From NCBI GenBank assembly GCA_938084835.1, contig CALKER010000017.1, positions 1 to 64,000 of the forward strand: a stretch of 64,000 nt of DNA, in the 5' to 3' direction. The notes beneath the pieces were generated by a model, which was given only the letters and a program-made list of their open reading frames with translations, ran no database searches and was not told the origin of the DNA. The position numbers and the translations under genes are program-made. The stretch is from an uncultured Thermoguttaceae bacterium. Its GTDB lineage: Bacteria > Planctomycetota > Planctomycetia > Pirellulales > Thermoguttaceae. Numbering within the stretch: position 1 is the stretch's first letter; each line of letters starts with the position of its first letter. Shown here piece by piece: positions 27,390 through 38,600 of this stretch.

Positions 27390-29201
27390 ATGGCGGCAAA
27401 ATTTGTCATCGGTATCGATTTGGGCACGACCAACAGTGTTCTCGCTTATGCACCCTTGGAAGGAGATAGAGCGGAGATTGAAATCCTACCCATCCCACAG
27501 CTTATTGCTCCCCAGACGGTCGAGTCGCATACACTGCTTCCGTCTTTCCTTTACATACCCACCGACCAAGAACGGGAAGCCGGGATATTCGCCCTTCCGT
27601 GGGAGGAGGAAGCGGCGTGGGTCGTCGGAGAAATGGCGCGGCGACAGGCCGCAGAAGTGCCCCATCGGACAGTGGGAGCGGCCAAATCGTGGTTGTGCCA
27701 CAGCCGGGTGGACCGCCGGCAACCGATCCTCCCCTGGAACGCACCTCCAGAAGTGCCCAAAGTCTCGCCCCTCTTCGCATCCCAGAAATACCTTGAGCAC
27801 TTGGCTGCCGCTTGGCACCACGTTTTTCCTGAGGCCCCTATGAGCCAACAAGTTGTGGTCCTTACGGTCCCGGCATCTTTTGACGCAAGTGCGCGGGAGC
27901 TGACTCGTGAGGCCGCTATCGCCGCGGGCCTCCCCGAAGATCTGGTCCTAGTGGAAGAACCCCAGGCAGCAGTCTATGCCTGGCTCGACCGAGTCGGCGA
28001 TCGCTGGCGGCGGATGTTGGCTCTCGGTGATAAGCTTCTCGTTTGCGACGTGGGTGGAGGGACCACCGATCTTACCTTGGTTGGGGTCGCCGAACACGAG
28101 GGGCAACTTGTCTTAGAGCGACTCGCTGTGGGAAATCATCTTCTTGTGGGCGGCGACAACATGGACCTTGCTTTAGCCCACTACGTGGCGGAGCGGCTTA
28201 AGGAGCGGCACGGCGGGCTGGACCCGTGGCAAGCGGTCTCGCTTTGGCATGCCTGCCGCAATGCTAAGGAAGCACTTTTGGCAGAAGGGGGCCCCGAAAG
28301 CTACCCTGTAACTATCCTTGGGCGAGGAAGCAAGGTGATCGGCGGGACAATAACGACCGAATTACGCCGCGACGAGGTTGCGCAACTCATCGTGGACGGT
28401 TTCTTTCCGCTGTGCAACGTCGCGGATCGGCCAGCACGAAGGCGAGCTAGCGGCTTCCGCGAAATCGGACTGCCCTTCGAAACGGACACGGCTATTACCC
28501 GACACTTAGCGGCATTCCTTAGTGCCCATGGGGCCCCAGCGACCGGACCCGCCCGGCCTACGTACGTCCTTTTCAACGGCGGGGTATTCAAAGCCAAAAT
28601 CCTCCAAAATCGCATCCTGAGTGTTTTAGGTGAATGGTTTGGCCCGGGGAATGCCCCAAAAGCCTTGCCCGTCCAGGGAGATCTTGAGCATTCCGTGGCG
28701 CGTGGGGCGGCCTATTACGGGTGGGCAAAAATGCGCGGCGGTATTCGAATCCGCGGCGGCACGCCCCGCTCCTACTATGTGGGCATCGAAACATCTGGGC
28801 CTGCTATTCCGGGAGTACCCCGCCCGCTTCGGGCGCTGTGCGTCGTCCCCTTCGGTATGGAGGAGGGAACCGAGACTGATGTGCCCGGTCAAGAGATCGG
28901 CCTAGTGGTAGGCGAGCCGGCTGTCTTCCGATTTTTTAGCTCCGCTGTCCGCAAGCACGATAAGCCCGGAGACATTCTCGACTCTTGGAGCAGCGAAGAA
29001 CTCCAGGAAACCGACTCGCTGGAAACACTCCTCCCCGCGGATGAAGCTGGGGAAGAAGATCTCGTTCCGGTACGGTTCCGGCCCCGAATTACAGAACTGG
29101 GAATGCTTGAGTTGTGGTGCGTTCACCCCCGGAGCGGACGGCGGTGGAAGTTAGAATTCAGCGTACGAAAGGATGCCGAAGAGGAACCGCCGCGGGAATA
29201 G
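27390..29201 (+). CDS. Divergent Hsp70/DnaK-family protein
   Basis: The 603-residue protein has the Hsp70 ATPase core: phosphate 1 motif GIDLGTTNS at 8-16, VLTVPASFDASARELTREAA near 158-177, EEPQAAVYAW near 190, phosphate 2 motif LVCDVGGGTTDLTLV near 216-230, and GGDNMDLALAHYV. Long insertions (for example 45-125) and the lack of a clear substrate-binding lid set it apart from DnaK (about 640 residues). It belongs to the divergent Hsp70 group that co-occurs with DUF2760 genes. Such clusters often include a second Hsp70-like gene; here the tRNA-Leu gene follows on the other strand instead. Its client is unknown. Confidence 0.9.
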   Translation: MAAKFVIGIDLGTTNSVLAYAPLEGDRAEIEILPIPQLIAPQTVESHTLLPSFLYIPTDQEREAGIFALPWEEEAAWVVGEMARRQAAEVPHRTVGAAKSWLCHSRVDRRQPILPWNAPPEVPKVSPLFASQKYLEHLAAAWHHVFPEAPMSQQVVVLTVPASFDASARELTREAAIAAGLPEDLVLVEEPQAAVYAWLDRVGDRWRRMLALGDKLLVCDVGGGTTDLTLVGVAEHEGQLVLERLAVGNHLLVGGDNMDLALAHYVAERLKERHGGLDPWQAVSLWHACRNAKEALLAEGGPESYPVTILGRGSKVIGGTITTELRRDEVAQLIVDGFFPLCNVADRPARRRASGFREIGLPFETDTAITRHLAAFLSAHGAPATGPARPTYVLFNGGVFKAKILQNRILSVLGEWFGPGNAPKALPVQGDLEHSVARGAAYYGWAKMRGGIRIRGGTPRSYYVGIETSGPAIPGVPRPLRALCVVPFGMEEGTETDVPGQEIGLVVGEPAVFRFFSSAVRKHDKPGDILDSWSSEELQETDSLETLLPADEAGEEDLVPVRFRPRITELGMLELWCVHPRSGRRWKLEFSVRKDAEEEPPRE

Positions 29202-29474
29202 CCGACCGCCAATCCGATTGGGTTGGCAAGACGTCTGATGAAAGACCCTCGCCTTATAGACCCGTCGAGTAATGTTCACCAGTTGCTGCCAAAAAACCCG
29301 GACAACGCCGCTGGCAAGGTGCCTAGTTCTGTCATCCGGGCCACCGAAGAAAAAAATGGTCCGCTTTGTCCGAGGATATGGCTGCCTGACCAACGTATAT
29401 CTACATAACCCCACGACGAGCTGCATCACACCGGCGTCCTCATCTTTTATTTCCGCCCAGCAAGCCCACTGAAG

Positions 29475-29556
<82 letters not shown>

Positions 29557-31401
29557 CTCAAAGATCTTTATGCACTTTCCCCATCGTCCTCCGACAAACC
29601 ACTCTCGACGCAAAGACAGACCGCCCCGCCCGAGCCACGGAAGCTTTTCAAGCGCCACAAATCGCCGGGCCCAAAGATGTGTCACCTCCCAAATCAATCC
29701 GTCGACGGCGACGTTCCCTTCATGACCCTCAAGGAGAGGGATCTGAACCCACCTGACTTGCCCACGGTCCTTCGTGGGATCAACCCACTTATCAGCTGTT
29801 CTTTGAACTTGTACCCCAGCCGGAAGCGACAATCAAGTCCTAAGTTCTGACGAATTCCCAGGCCAACTACTGGCCAGAACTCCCCAGGGCTCCGCTTCTG
29901 CAGTTGCGCCCGCGTAATCGCCGCGATTTTCGCCAACACCCGTTAAAGCGCATTCCCGAGTGCTGCTACCGGAGGCCTTCAAACCGGGTTTTAAGAAGCT
30001 CCCCACATTTCCTCGGCTAAGCACTACATATGAGATCAGGATCCAACGAAATTGTTCCCCTCTGAGGCGTCAAAAACTCGCCGATGACTCATCCTTTCGG
30101 TCAGCAAATAACGAGATGTTCCTTCGGCCGGCTGTCTCTTGCCCCAAAGCGACAGCCCAGCACCAACGTTGGGTGAAGGGACAAAATCGTTATCGGAGAG
30201 CCCCTGATCAGCGCTCTGCGGTTGTAAAGCGCGGACTAGCTCTGGAAAAGCATCTTTTAAATTCGATCGAAAGGTCAGTTCCGCGAGTTCACTTTTGGCA
30301 ACTTGCTGGCCCAAGATCGACCGTCGACACCTCGCCGACTTTTTACCTAGCCGATGCTTCCTGCAGTAAAGAACTACGCAAAATGAATCATAGTTGGTCC
30401 CAAGGTCATCCCCATGGCTCCCAAGGGGGTTCTTTTAGCACCAGATATTTCAAGTAGCTGCTTCGCAAATCCTTTTAGAGAAAAATCTTACGCGCATGTT
30501 GTCAATATTGGCTAAATTGTGACCATATTGGTACAGGTTATGCATGCTAAGCCACCCAAAGTGCGTGTCGCTGCACTGGGGCTTGCTCGGGGCGCAGGAG
30601 GCGTCTCTCCCCCGACGGCAGAGCCTTTTTAGCAACTGGCTCCTCGGAGTAAGGGGGCAAAGCGATAGTTTTCGCTCCAGGAATGGCCCTGCCGTATCAT
30701 GGAATGTTCGGTGCCACTTCACACCGGCGTCCCTATAGCTGCGATGTTGCGATAGTGCCCCGGCATGGCCGCGCGGAGGAATCACCCTCCGGCATGGGTG
30801 GTCCCCATCCGCCGGGAAAATTTTCCCCCATTCGGGCGACACATTGGGAAGCTTCGCTCACGCAGAGTTGGCGATCGGCGGTTTGCCCGACGCGGGCGAC
30901 AACTTAGGGATACATCCCACTTGGATCAAATGGTCCCCGGAGTGCCGAGCCGGGGGTCAAACCGGGTTTTGTGGGCGTCGCATACTGCGACTGCGCAAAG
31001 GCAAATTAAATACGCGCAAGAGACATACCCTTAAAAGACCACTGAACCACACGTGGTGTGCGGGAAAAATGAAGGTAAGCAAGCTATAAGCTCCACAAGT
31101 GCAACCAACCCACTTCGCCGGTACAAAAATAGGTCTTTCGAGCCCTTTTTCATGTTTTGTGTCAGGCTGGCACGAAGCCGCTGTATCGTGAAATTTCACC
31201 TCCTAAGGATCTTAACTCCGGCAGGATGGCCAGTGCTTGACGGTGAAAATGCAGGCAATCATGATAAAATGGTCAAGCTATGAAGTTTGAGCTGAAAAGG
31301 AAATCTTCTCAACGTCACAGGTTCGGCCGGGTTACGGGGAACAAAACGTTTGACTTTTTGCATCGGCAGGGAGTGAATTCATAGAAGAGGGAAGACACCT
31401 G
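29557..31401. other. 1.8-kb stretch without recognisable genes
   Basis: This is the longest gene-free interval in the window. Several open frames of 60-165 codons exist on both strands, but none has a domain, signal peptide or SD, and they overlap one another. The notable content is the compact predicted fold at 30759-30827. The TIGR03032 promoter should be near the right end. Confidence 0.45.
30759..30827. ncRNA. Possible structured RNA (three-way junction)
   Basis: An outer helix CCCGGC (30759-30764) / GCCGGG (30811-30816) encloses two hairpins, CGGAGG-AATCAC-CCTCCG (30774-30791) and ATGGG-TGGTC-CCCAT (30794-30808). A palindrome GGGAAAATTTTCCC (30814-30827) overlaps the end of the outer helix. 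It could fold on either strand. It does not match any riboswitch or standard RNA I know, and chance folding in G+C-rich DNA is possible. Confidence 0.3.
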
Positions 31402-32592
31402 GTGGTCGCGAAATTCGTTGGAATGGGACAACCAAATGAATTCGCCCAACCGCTACCTGTAACCTGTCGTGTCGACGAGGGGTTTCAGGAATGGCTTGTG
31501 AGGAGCGGCGGAGCCGTTGCTCTTACGACGTATCAAGCGGGCAAGGTAGCGCTCATCGGGTGGGACGGCCAGCAGATCACCCTGCTTCTGCGACACTTCG
31601 ATAAGCCTCTTGGGCTTGCCCTCGAGGAGGACTATTTGGCCTTGGCCACACGCGAGGACGTTGTCGTTTTCGGCAACGCGCGTGCCCTTGCCGGTGACTA
31701 TCTCCCTCACCAGCCGGGTCACTACGACGCTTTGTATTTACCTCGGGCAACTTTCCATACCGGGGACATTAGCGCTCACGACGTCACCATTGTTGACGGC
31801 GAAGTGATATTAGTCAACACGCGATTTTCATGTTTGGCGCGGGTGGGATGGCGATACAGTTTTGAACCGTTGTGGCGGCCACCGTTTATTTCGGACATCA
31901 CCCCCGAGGATCGCTGCCACTTGAATGGGCTTGCGGTCGTGGAAAAGAAACTTGCTTATGTGACGGCGCATGCGGCAAGCGATACGCGTGAGGGGTGGCG
32001 AAATCACCGGTTGGACGGTGGCGTGGTGGTCGCAGTCGAAGAAAACGAGGTTGTTTTGACCGGATTATGTATGCCGCACTCCCCACGCTGGTATGCTGGG
32101 CGGCTGTGGTTTTTAAATTCCGGGAAAGGGGAACTGGTGGGCTGGTCCCCGGGGGACAAGCCGGAAGTCGTATGTCGGTTGCCCGGCTACACCCGCGGCC
32201 TGAGTTTTGCTGGGGCTTACGCGCTGGTGGGATTATCGAAGATTCGGGAAAAGTACCACTTCGGCGGCGTTCCCGTCGAACAGTACTTCCCGCAGCTAAT
32301 GTGCGGCGTCGCGTTAGTGGATCTTCGCTCAGGTAACTGGGAAGGCACGTTTGAATTTACCTCCGGTTGCACCGAGCTTTACGATGTGCAGTTCCTCCCG
32401 GGCTCTCGACGTCCCATGATCGTCAACTTGGAAAAGTCGGCGGCTCGCGAGGCTTTCACGTTACCAGAATGTGCTTTTTGGATCCGAAAGGTACCCACTG
32501 ATCCTGCCCTGGGTTCGGTGGTGACCACCGACTCCAAAGTATCTCAGCTCGGAGAAAGTCAGTCTGCAGGTCTCGGCCTAAAGCACTTTTGA
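31402..32592 (+). CDS. TIGR03032 / DUF4915 family protein
   Basis: The 396-residue protein matches the TIGR03032 (DUF4915) family. Diagnostic segments are ALTTYQAGKVALIG near 38-51, HDVTIVDGEVILVNTRFSCL near 125-144, CHLNGLAVV near 172, GLCMPHSPRWYAGRLWFLNS near 214-233 and GYTRGLSFAG near 256. It probably folds as a beta-propeller; it has no signal peptide and no known enzymatic role. The start may be GTG 31402 or ATG 31423; GAGGG lies upstream of the first. The giant protein gene begins 73 bp after its stop on the same strand, so the two may be transcribed together. Confidence 0.88.
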   Translation: MVAKFVGMGQPNEFAQPLPVTCRVDEGFQEWLVRSGGAVALTTYQAGKVALIGWDGQQITLLLRHFDKPLGLALEEDYLALATREDVVVFGNARALAGDYLPHQPGHYDALYLPRATFHTGDISAHDVTIVDGEVILVNTRFSCLARVGWRYSFEPLWRPPFISDITPEDRCHLNGLAVVEKKLAYVTAHAASDTREGWRNHRLDGGVVVAVEENEVVLTGLCMPHSPRWYAGRLWFLNSGKGELVGWSPGDKPEVVCRLPGYTRGLSFAGAYALVGLSKIREKYHFGGVPVEQYFPQLMCGVALVDLRSGNWEGTFEFTSGCTELYDVQFLPGSRRPMIVNLEKSAAREAFTLPECAFWIRKVPTDPALGSVVTTDSKVSQLGESQSAGLGLKHF

Positions 32593-32665
32593 GGAGCGGA
32601 AAACCGTCGAGAATTGAGGCTAGCAACGTTCCGCCGTGCGGAGCAGGTCTCGAGGGACGACAACT

Positions 32666-35600
32666 ATGACGTGGCTTGGTCTGCGTAAGGTTCTATCAGC
32701 AACGAGACAATTGGCACAGAAGGGCTCTCCTCGCAAAAAGCGCGAAAGGGAGGCAAGACGGTGGCGAACAGCAGCGGCCCCGCGCCGCCTCGGGCTCGAT
32801 CCGCTGGAGCAGCGCCAGCTGTTAAGTCTTGCTCCTGCCGATTGGGATCAAATTCTTGTCAACGAGCGGTTTGCAGTCACTCAGGAGATGGTACCCGGCC
32901 GTTCGGTGGCCGTTGATGCCGACGGCGACTTTGTGATTGTTTGGACCCGCATCGATCCGGTGCTGGACTCGGCGGGCAACCCCGTCGTCGATCCACGAAC
33001 TGGTCAAATAATGCAGGATGCCAACATTTATGCCCGCTACTTCACCGACGAAGTTCAGCGGATCTTTTTGCCTAGCGAAGTATTAGTGGACAACGCCTTG
33101 GGATTGGCGCGTGTTGACTTGGTGGTTAATGGCCGAGAGGTTCAGAAGCTCGTCCTTTCATCCGGTTATCAGCCGTATACGCCGCGCCCGCTGCAAGAGC
33201 TTATTAGTGGCACCATTATCCTGGGCTACGACGTCAACCGCAACGGCATCATTGAAGAGCCGTTCGAGACCACAAGCTTCCTCTATAACGAAGCCATCTC
33301 CCCAGTGACCAACGCTCAGAATCTGCAGATGCAGTTACGAGTCCTTGGTGGGGATTTGGCTGACGTGGTTGTCAAACCGATCAATGCCCGGGAATTTTTA
33401 ATCGAATTCGGTGAGGCGTCGGTGGGCCCGGGAAATATTCCACGCAATGTGCCCTCCATTCAAGTGCTGTATAGTTTCACCGACCTTAATCCTCTCCTTC
33501 CTGGACTCCAACCTCCTGGTACGGTAACAACTTTTGCCACTGGGTTTTATCCGTTTGCTGAAGTCATCACGGTTCGGGAACCTGTCCTCCTGAGTAACAT
33601 CCCGATCTCACCAACCGATCCCGCACTGACGGCCCAAATTATGGAACAGTCGTTCTGGGTAACTTCCCAGAGCTTTTCCTACGGACCGATCGAATTGGGA
33701 ATGCCGCCCGTACCACGAGAGGGGCCTACGAGCTTGATCCCGTCCATGCGAACGCCTGTTCCGGAGGTCAAAGTAACGCCTGTATTGGGAGTTCCCGGTT
33801 ACCCAGATGGGACAGTTTTTGACATTACTTTTACCGGCACATCAGGCAAGAAAGATCATCCCACTATTCTTGTTTCCCGAGTGGCCGATGAGACTGGAAG
33901 CGTTGTCAACGCCGCAGGGGTACCGTTGGCAAGCCTGGCACAAGTTCGCACATTAAAAGAGCCCAGCCCCGAATTCCGCGTTAATCCGGAAGAGCCGGAT
34001 GACCCCTTCACTTTGCTGCCGGATAAGTTCGCTCAAACCAACGCCGTGGTGGCCATGGATTCCGACGGCGACTTTGTCATCGTATGGCAAAGCGAGGTAC
34101 CAACATGGGTTCATCCCACCAGTGTGACGGACATTTTTGCGCGGCGATTCCGTCCCGTTGGGTGGCGAAATCCCACCGAAATTGACTTCCTTGTTGACAT
34201 GAATCTTGACGGGATACCCGAATTCCCGGTGCAAGGGGTAATACCGTTGGTGTCGCCAGAGGCTCAGGTGGTCCAAAGGATCACAATCAACCCTTCGGTG
34301 AGCGGTCCGATAAGGGGGAATTTTCGGCTCCGCCTGGTCGGTCAGACCACTCGGGACATTATTTTCGACAGCACGAATCTGAGCAGTTCAGCAAACTCAA
34401 TCCGTACGGCCCTGACGGCAGCGGGATTTCAGGACGTATCGGTTCGGGTATTAAGCTCCTCGGCCCCATTCCAGTTCGAGGTAACATTCAAGGCCACGTT
34501 CTCCGGGCCCAATGGCCGGCGCGATCTGGAGTTCCAGTTTTTGGAACCCACCAGCGGCCCTGCCCTCATGGGATTAGCGACACTTTCGGCTTATCTTGAT
34601 CCGAATTTGGATGTGTACACTTTCCGTGTGAATCAGGACGTGAACGGGGCTCAAGCTCAGCCAGCTGTGGCTATGGACGGCGTAGGAAACTTTGTAGTGG
34701 TATGGGGTTCCGGTGCTCAGGACATTAGCTTCTTTAATACAATTCGGGCCCGGCGTTATGATCGCTTCGGCACGCCCCTGGGGAACGAATGGGTTGTCAA
34801 CACGGAGGACACTAATGAACATTTCGAGCCAGTGGTAGGGATGTCTCCGGATGGGTGGTTCGTTGTCAGCTGGACAATGACTCCCAACCGCGTGGCAACC
34901 AGCGTGTGGGCCGAGGTATATGACAACACCGGGGCCGTGCGGCAAAGTCAGTTTGCTCTTGGCGGCGGGTCAGGTCCAAATGTCGGATTCGGAGTCGGTA
35001 ACGAGTTTGTCATCACTTATAATGTGCCGGAAGCCGACTTAGCAGGTGCCGGCAGCGGGCCGGGAATCCGCGCTATCCAGTATCGTCTCTTCGATGCCCA
35101 AGGCAATTTTTCGTTGCAAACGGTGCGAAGCACATTTCGCGCTAATTCCGCAGATTTTGATCCGGCCTCGGCACGGTTTTGGCCCTTCGACCAATACGGC
35201 GGCCAGCCAATGCTTGATGCCGACGGCGATCTGGTCATCGTCTTCGATGGTTTTGGACCGGACGTGTCCGAGGCGGAGATTGATCGCTTGATTGAATCGC
35301 AATTAACTGCGGCCCTAAGTGGGGGAGCAACCCCCGCAGAGGTTGCACGCCTGCGAGCGCAACTGGAAGCCGCTTACGGCTGGCTCCGCGGGGAAGGCAG
35401 TGGTGCCCTCTACACCCGCTTCGATGCTGATCCGCTCCTTGGAACAATGAACATCCTGGCCAGGGATGCCATAATCAACGCCCTTCGCGATGGGCACAAT
35501 ACTCGGGTCTTTCTTGCCTTCGATCAATCCGTTGACCAGGGATCTTTTGAACTTGAGGTTACCATTAACAACGTCACGCAGGCCACGTCAGGGATTCAGT

Positions 35601-38600
35601 ACCAGCGGACTAACTTGGCTGCCTCTCGCACAAACATCGAAAACGCCCTGCGCGGTCTGGCAATCACAGGGACTGCCTGGCCCAGTCCCTTTGGCCAGTC
35701 GGTTAGTGTCAGGCTGGTGCCAGCATTCGAAGTTTTGCAAAGGGCCGGTACGCCGTGGGAGCTCACGGGAGTTCCCACAAGCGACGTTGTTTTTGAGATC
35801 GTTTTCCAGGGATCGGTTCACGATACTCCCATCTTCGTCAGCTACCGCAATTGGCAGGGTCAAACCCCAGCCACTAACGAGCTGCAGCTACTCAGCTTCT
35901 TTGTTACTGGACCTGGGTGGTTTTCGCTTACAGATGGTCTAAGAACCACGGCTAACCTCTACTTTGACCCATCAAATCCGCAGGCGGTGGCGGCTGCCAT
36001 CCAGGGTCAATTGCGCGCCTTGGTGACTGGCGTTGACGCTCAGGGAAACCCCATTCGAGCCTATTCGGGTGTGGTGGTGACCTATCGCTCAGGAACCACT
36101 GATCCCTTCCAGTTCGAACTGAACTTTGTGGGGGCTAGTGCGGGCGTTAACCATCCTCAAATCACACAAGGCTTACTCCAAGGGCCGCCATTCCCTGATC
36201 CACCCCTACCAGGGTATATTGTGGGGACGACGATAACCCAGGGTGGCACGCAAACGGCACCGCCGCCGCGGTTGCGTCTCTTCCAAATTGGCGACCCCGG
36301 CACAATCCAGGAAAGAACTTCCGGAGGCATGGAGCCGGACGGGGACTTCACCGCGGTGTTCATCCAACGGGAACGGTTGACAAACGCCGTCATCAGCAAT
36401 TCCAACATTTATTACCGGCGTTTCGACGAGTCCACTGATACCGCCGGCCCACGCGTCACCGATCTTGTGGATGCAGCCGGCTATAGCATTGCCCGGGGAC
36501 GTGTGACGGAAGGGCCTGTTTACCACCTTGTGGTAACCTTCGACGAGGAGCTATTCGCCCAGAATCCAGACCAGTTCCGCGATAGCGTGCTCAATCCCGA
36601 GAACTTTGTCCTATACCGTGGTGACGTGGAAATACCGGGCGGTGTGGTAAAAGTGGAGTTTGGATTGAACAAAGCAGCGGAGTTGGCTGGTCGACCCGAT
36701 GGCGTCGACCATGACGGGGATGGAATTCCCGACGGTATCTACCGGCTTAATCCCCTGCCTACCAATAAATGGGAAGCGGTACTTACTTTGGATGCAAACG
36801 GAGTCATCGGCCCGGGTGCTCCCCCGCTGGAGGCTGGAGACTACCGAATCGTAGTTCGCGCGCCCAATCCTGCGCAGAATATAAGTGGTATTCGCGACTT
36901 GGCTGGTAACCCCTTGAGCGCGAGCGGCTACGCGCCTGCCGGTTCCGATATATCCCTGAGCTTCAGCGTGACTTCGGTCATCCCTGATTTGCGGGTAGAC
37001 GCGCTCGTAGGTACCGAGACCGGCCGAACGTTTGCGGAGGCTGCCTCGGCCGTGGCTCGGGATGGCGATGGGGACTATGTAGTTGTTTGGACCGTGTTCG
37101 ACCCCGTAGCAGGTGTTGACCGCTTGTATTTCCGTTTATTCGATGCTGACGGTTCGCCGGCGGATTTGCCTTATCTCGACTCCGCAGGAAACCCGGTCCG
37201 CGACGCCGCGGGAAATATTCTGGTGGCGCGCGATACCTTCCCCGCGATGCCTGTAACACCGCCAACATTTTTCCCGGAATTTCTCCGTGATCACCAAAGA
37301 TTTGGCACCGTGGCGATCGACGCCGACGGCGATTTTGTGATCACCTGGACCAACATCCGGGGAAATGACGCCGATATTTACGCCCGGCGGTTGGACTCCT
37401 TAGGGGGGGTGCGAGGAATTAATATCACCACCGGGGCCTTAGTGTTTAACACTCAGCTGCCGCCACCCTTCCGCGTCAACGAGCTTACCGCAGGAGAGCA
37501 AACTTGGCCCCATGTGGCCATGAACGCCCAGGGTGACTTCGTGATCACGTGGACAAGCTTTGTCGGGTCAGGGACAAGCGGCGATTACGATGTCTTTGCG
37601 CGGCGCTATGATTTGTTCGGTCAGGCGCTTGGTCCGGAATTCCGCGTCAACGTGACGACCGGGGGCAACCAACAGTTTTCCAAGGTGGCCATGGATGCCC
37701 AGGGTGGCTTTGTGGTGGTGTGGCAAAGTGATCAGGGAGGTGTGGGCACCGACATCTTCGCTCGCTCCTTCTGGCCGGATGGTTCTCCTCAAGTGTTGGT
37801 AGACGGCACGGCGTATGTTTACGGGGAAATTCTTGTCAACCAAGTCACAGCCGGGAACCAGATTTATCCACATGTGGCTATGAATATGGGCGGCGATCGG
37901 GTTGCCTTTGTATGGGCCGGGCCCGATGGTAATCAAAACGGCGTGTTCGCTCGCGTTTTCGGCCGGAATATCGACCCTAGCGCGATCGGCTCTTTGACGC
38001 CGCTGGTCGACCAATTCCAGGTCAATGTAACCGTCAACGGGGAGCAAACCTATCCCTCGATTGCGATGGGAGCCACGGGCAACTTTGTAGTGGCTTGGAG
38101 CGGCCGCGGCGAGCAAGCGGGACAGGTAGATGTTTCCGGCCATGGGGTATTTACCCGGGCCTACGACCGCGACGGTAATCCGGTGTTTGGCGAGACCCGC
38201 ATTAACAACACGGTTGCCGGTAATCAATGGATGCCCTCAGTGGCCTCCGACTATAACGGAAACTATGTGGTCGTGTGGACCGGCGAAGTTAATGGTGCTA
38301 CGCAAGTGTATCACGGGCGAAGTCTCCGCGACTTCGCAGACGTAGTGGGCCCCATCGTCGCCGGTGTTTACACAGTGACAGGGGAGCGCGTGCTCAGTGG
38401 CGGCGTGGTGCCCGGCCCGGTCTCAGCACTCGTGTTTGCAGTTAGTGAAAATCTTTCCACTCGCCTAGCCGACAGCGATGGCGACGGCGTTCTCGATGTG
38501 CCCGCGCCGGACAGCGTGCTCAACGTCGATAATTGGTTGCTTCTCCGCGATGGCACGCAGATTCCGGGAGGAATACATTCCGTCAGTTTCGCTCGCAATC

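Noticed and set aside
29960..30457. 165-codon frame after tRNA-Leu
   Set aside because: No domain, no SD, overlaps equally long frames on the other strand.
30741..30960. Cobalamin riboswitch
   Set aside because: A GGTGATTCC-like segment and a GGGAAG are present, but the conserved core order and B12 box are missing and no suitable gene lies downstream.
37568..38227. 219-codon minus-strand frame inside the giant gene
   Set aside because: Same cause as the other long antisense frames: repeat-driven codon bias of the giant gene.
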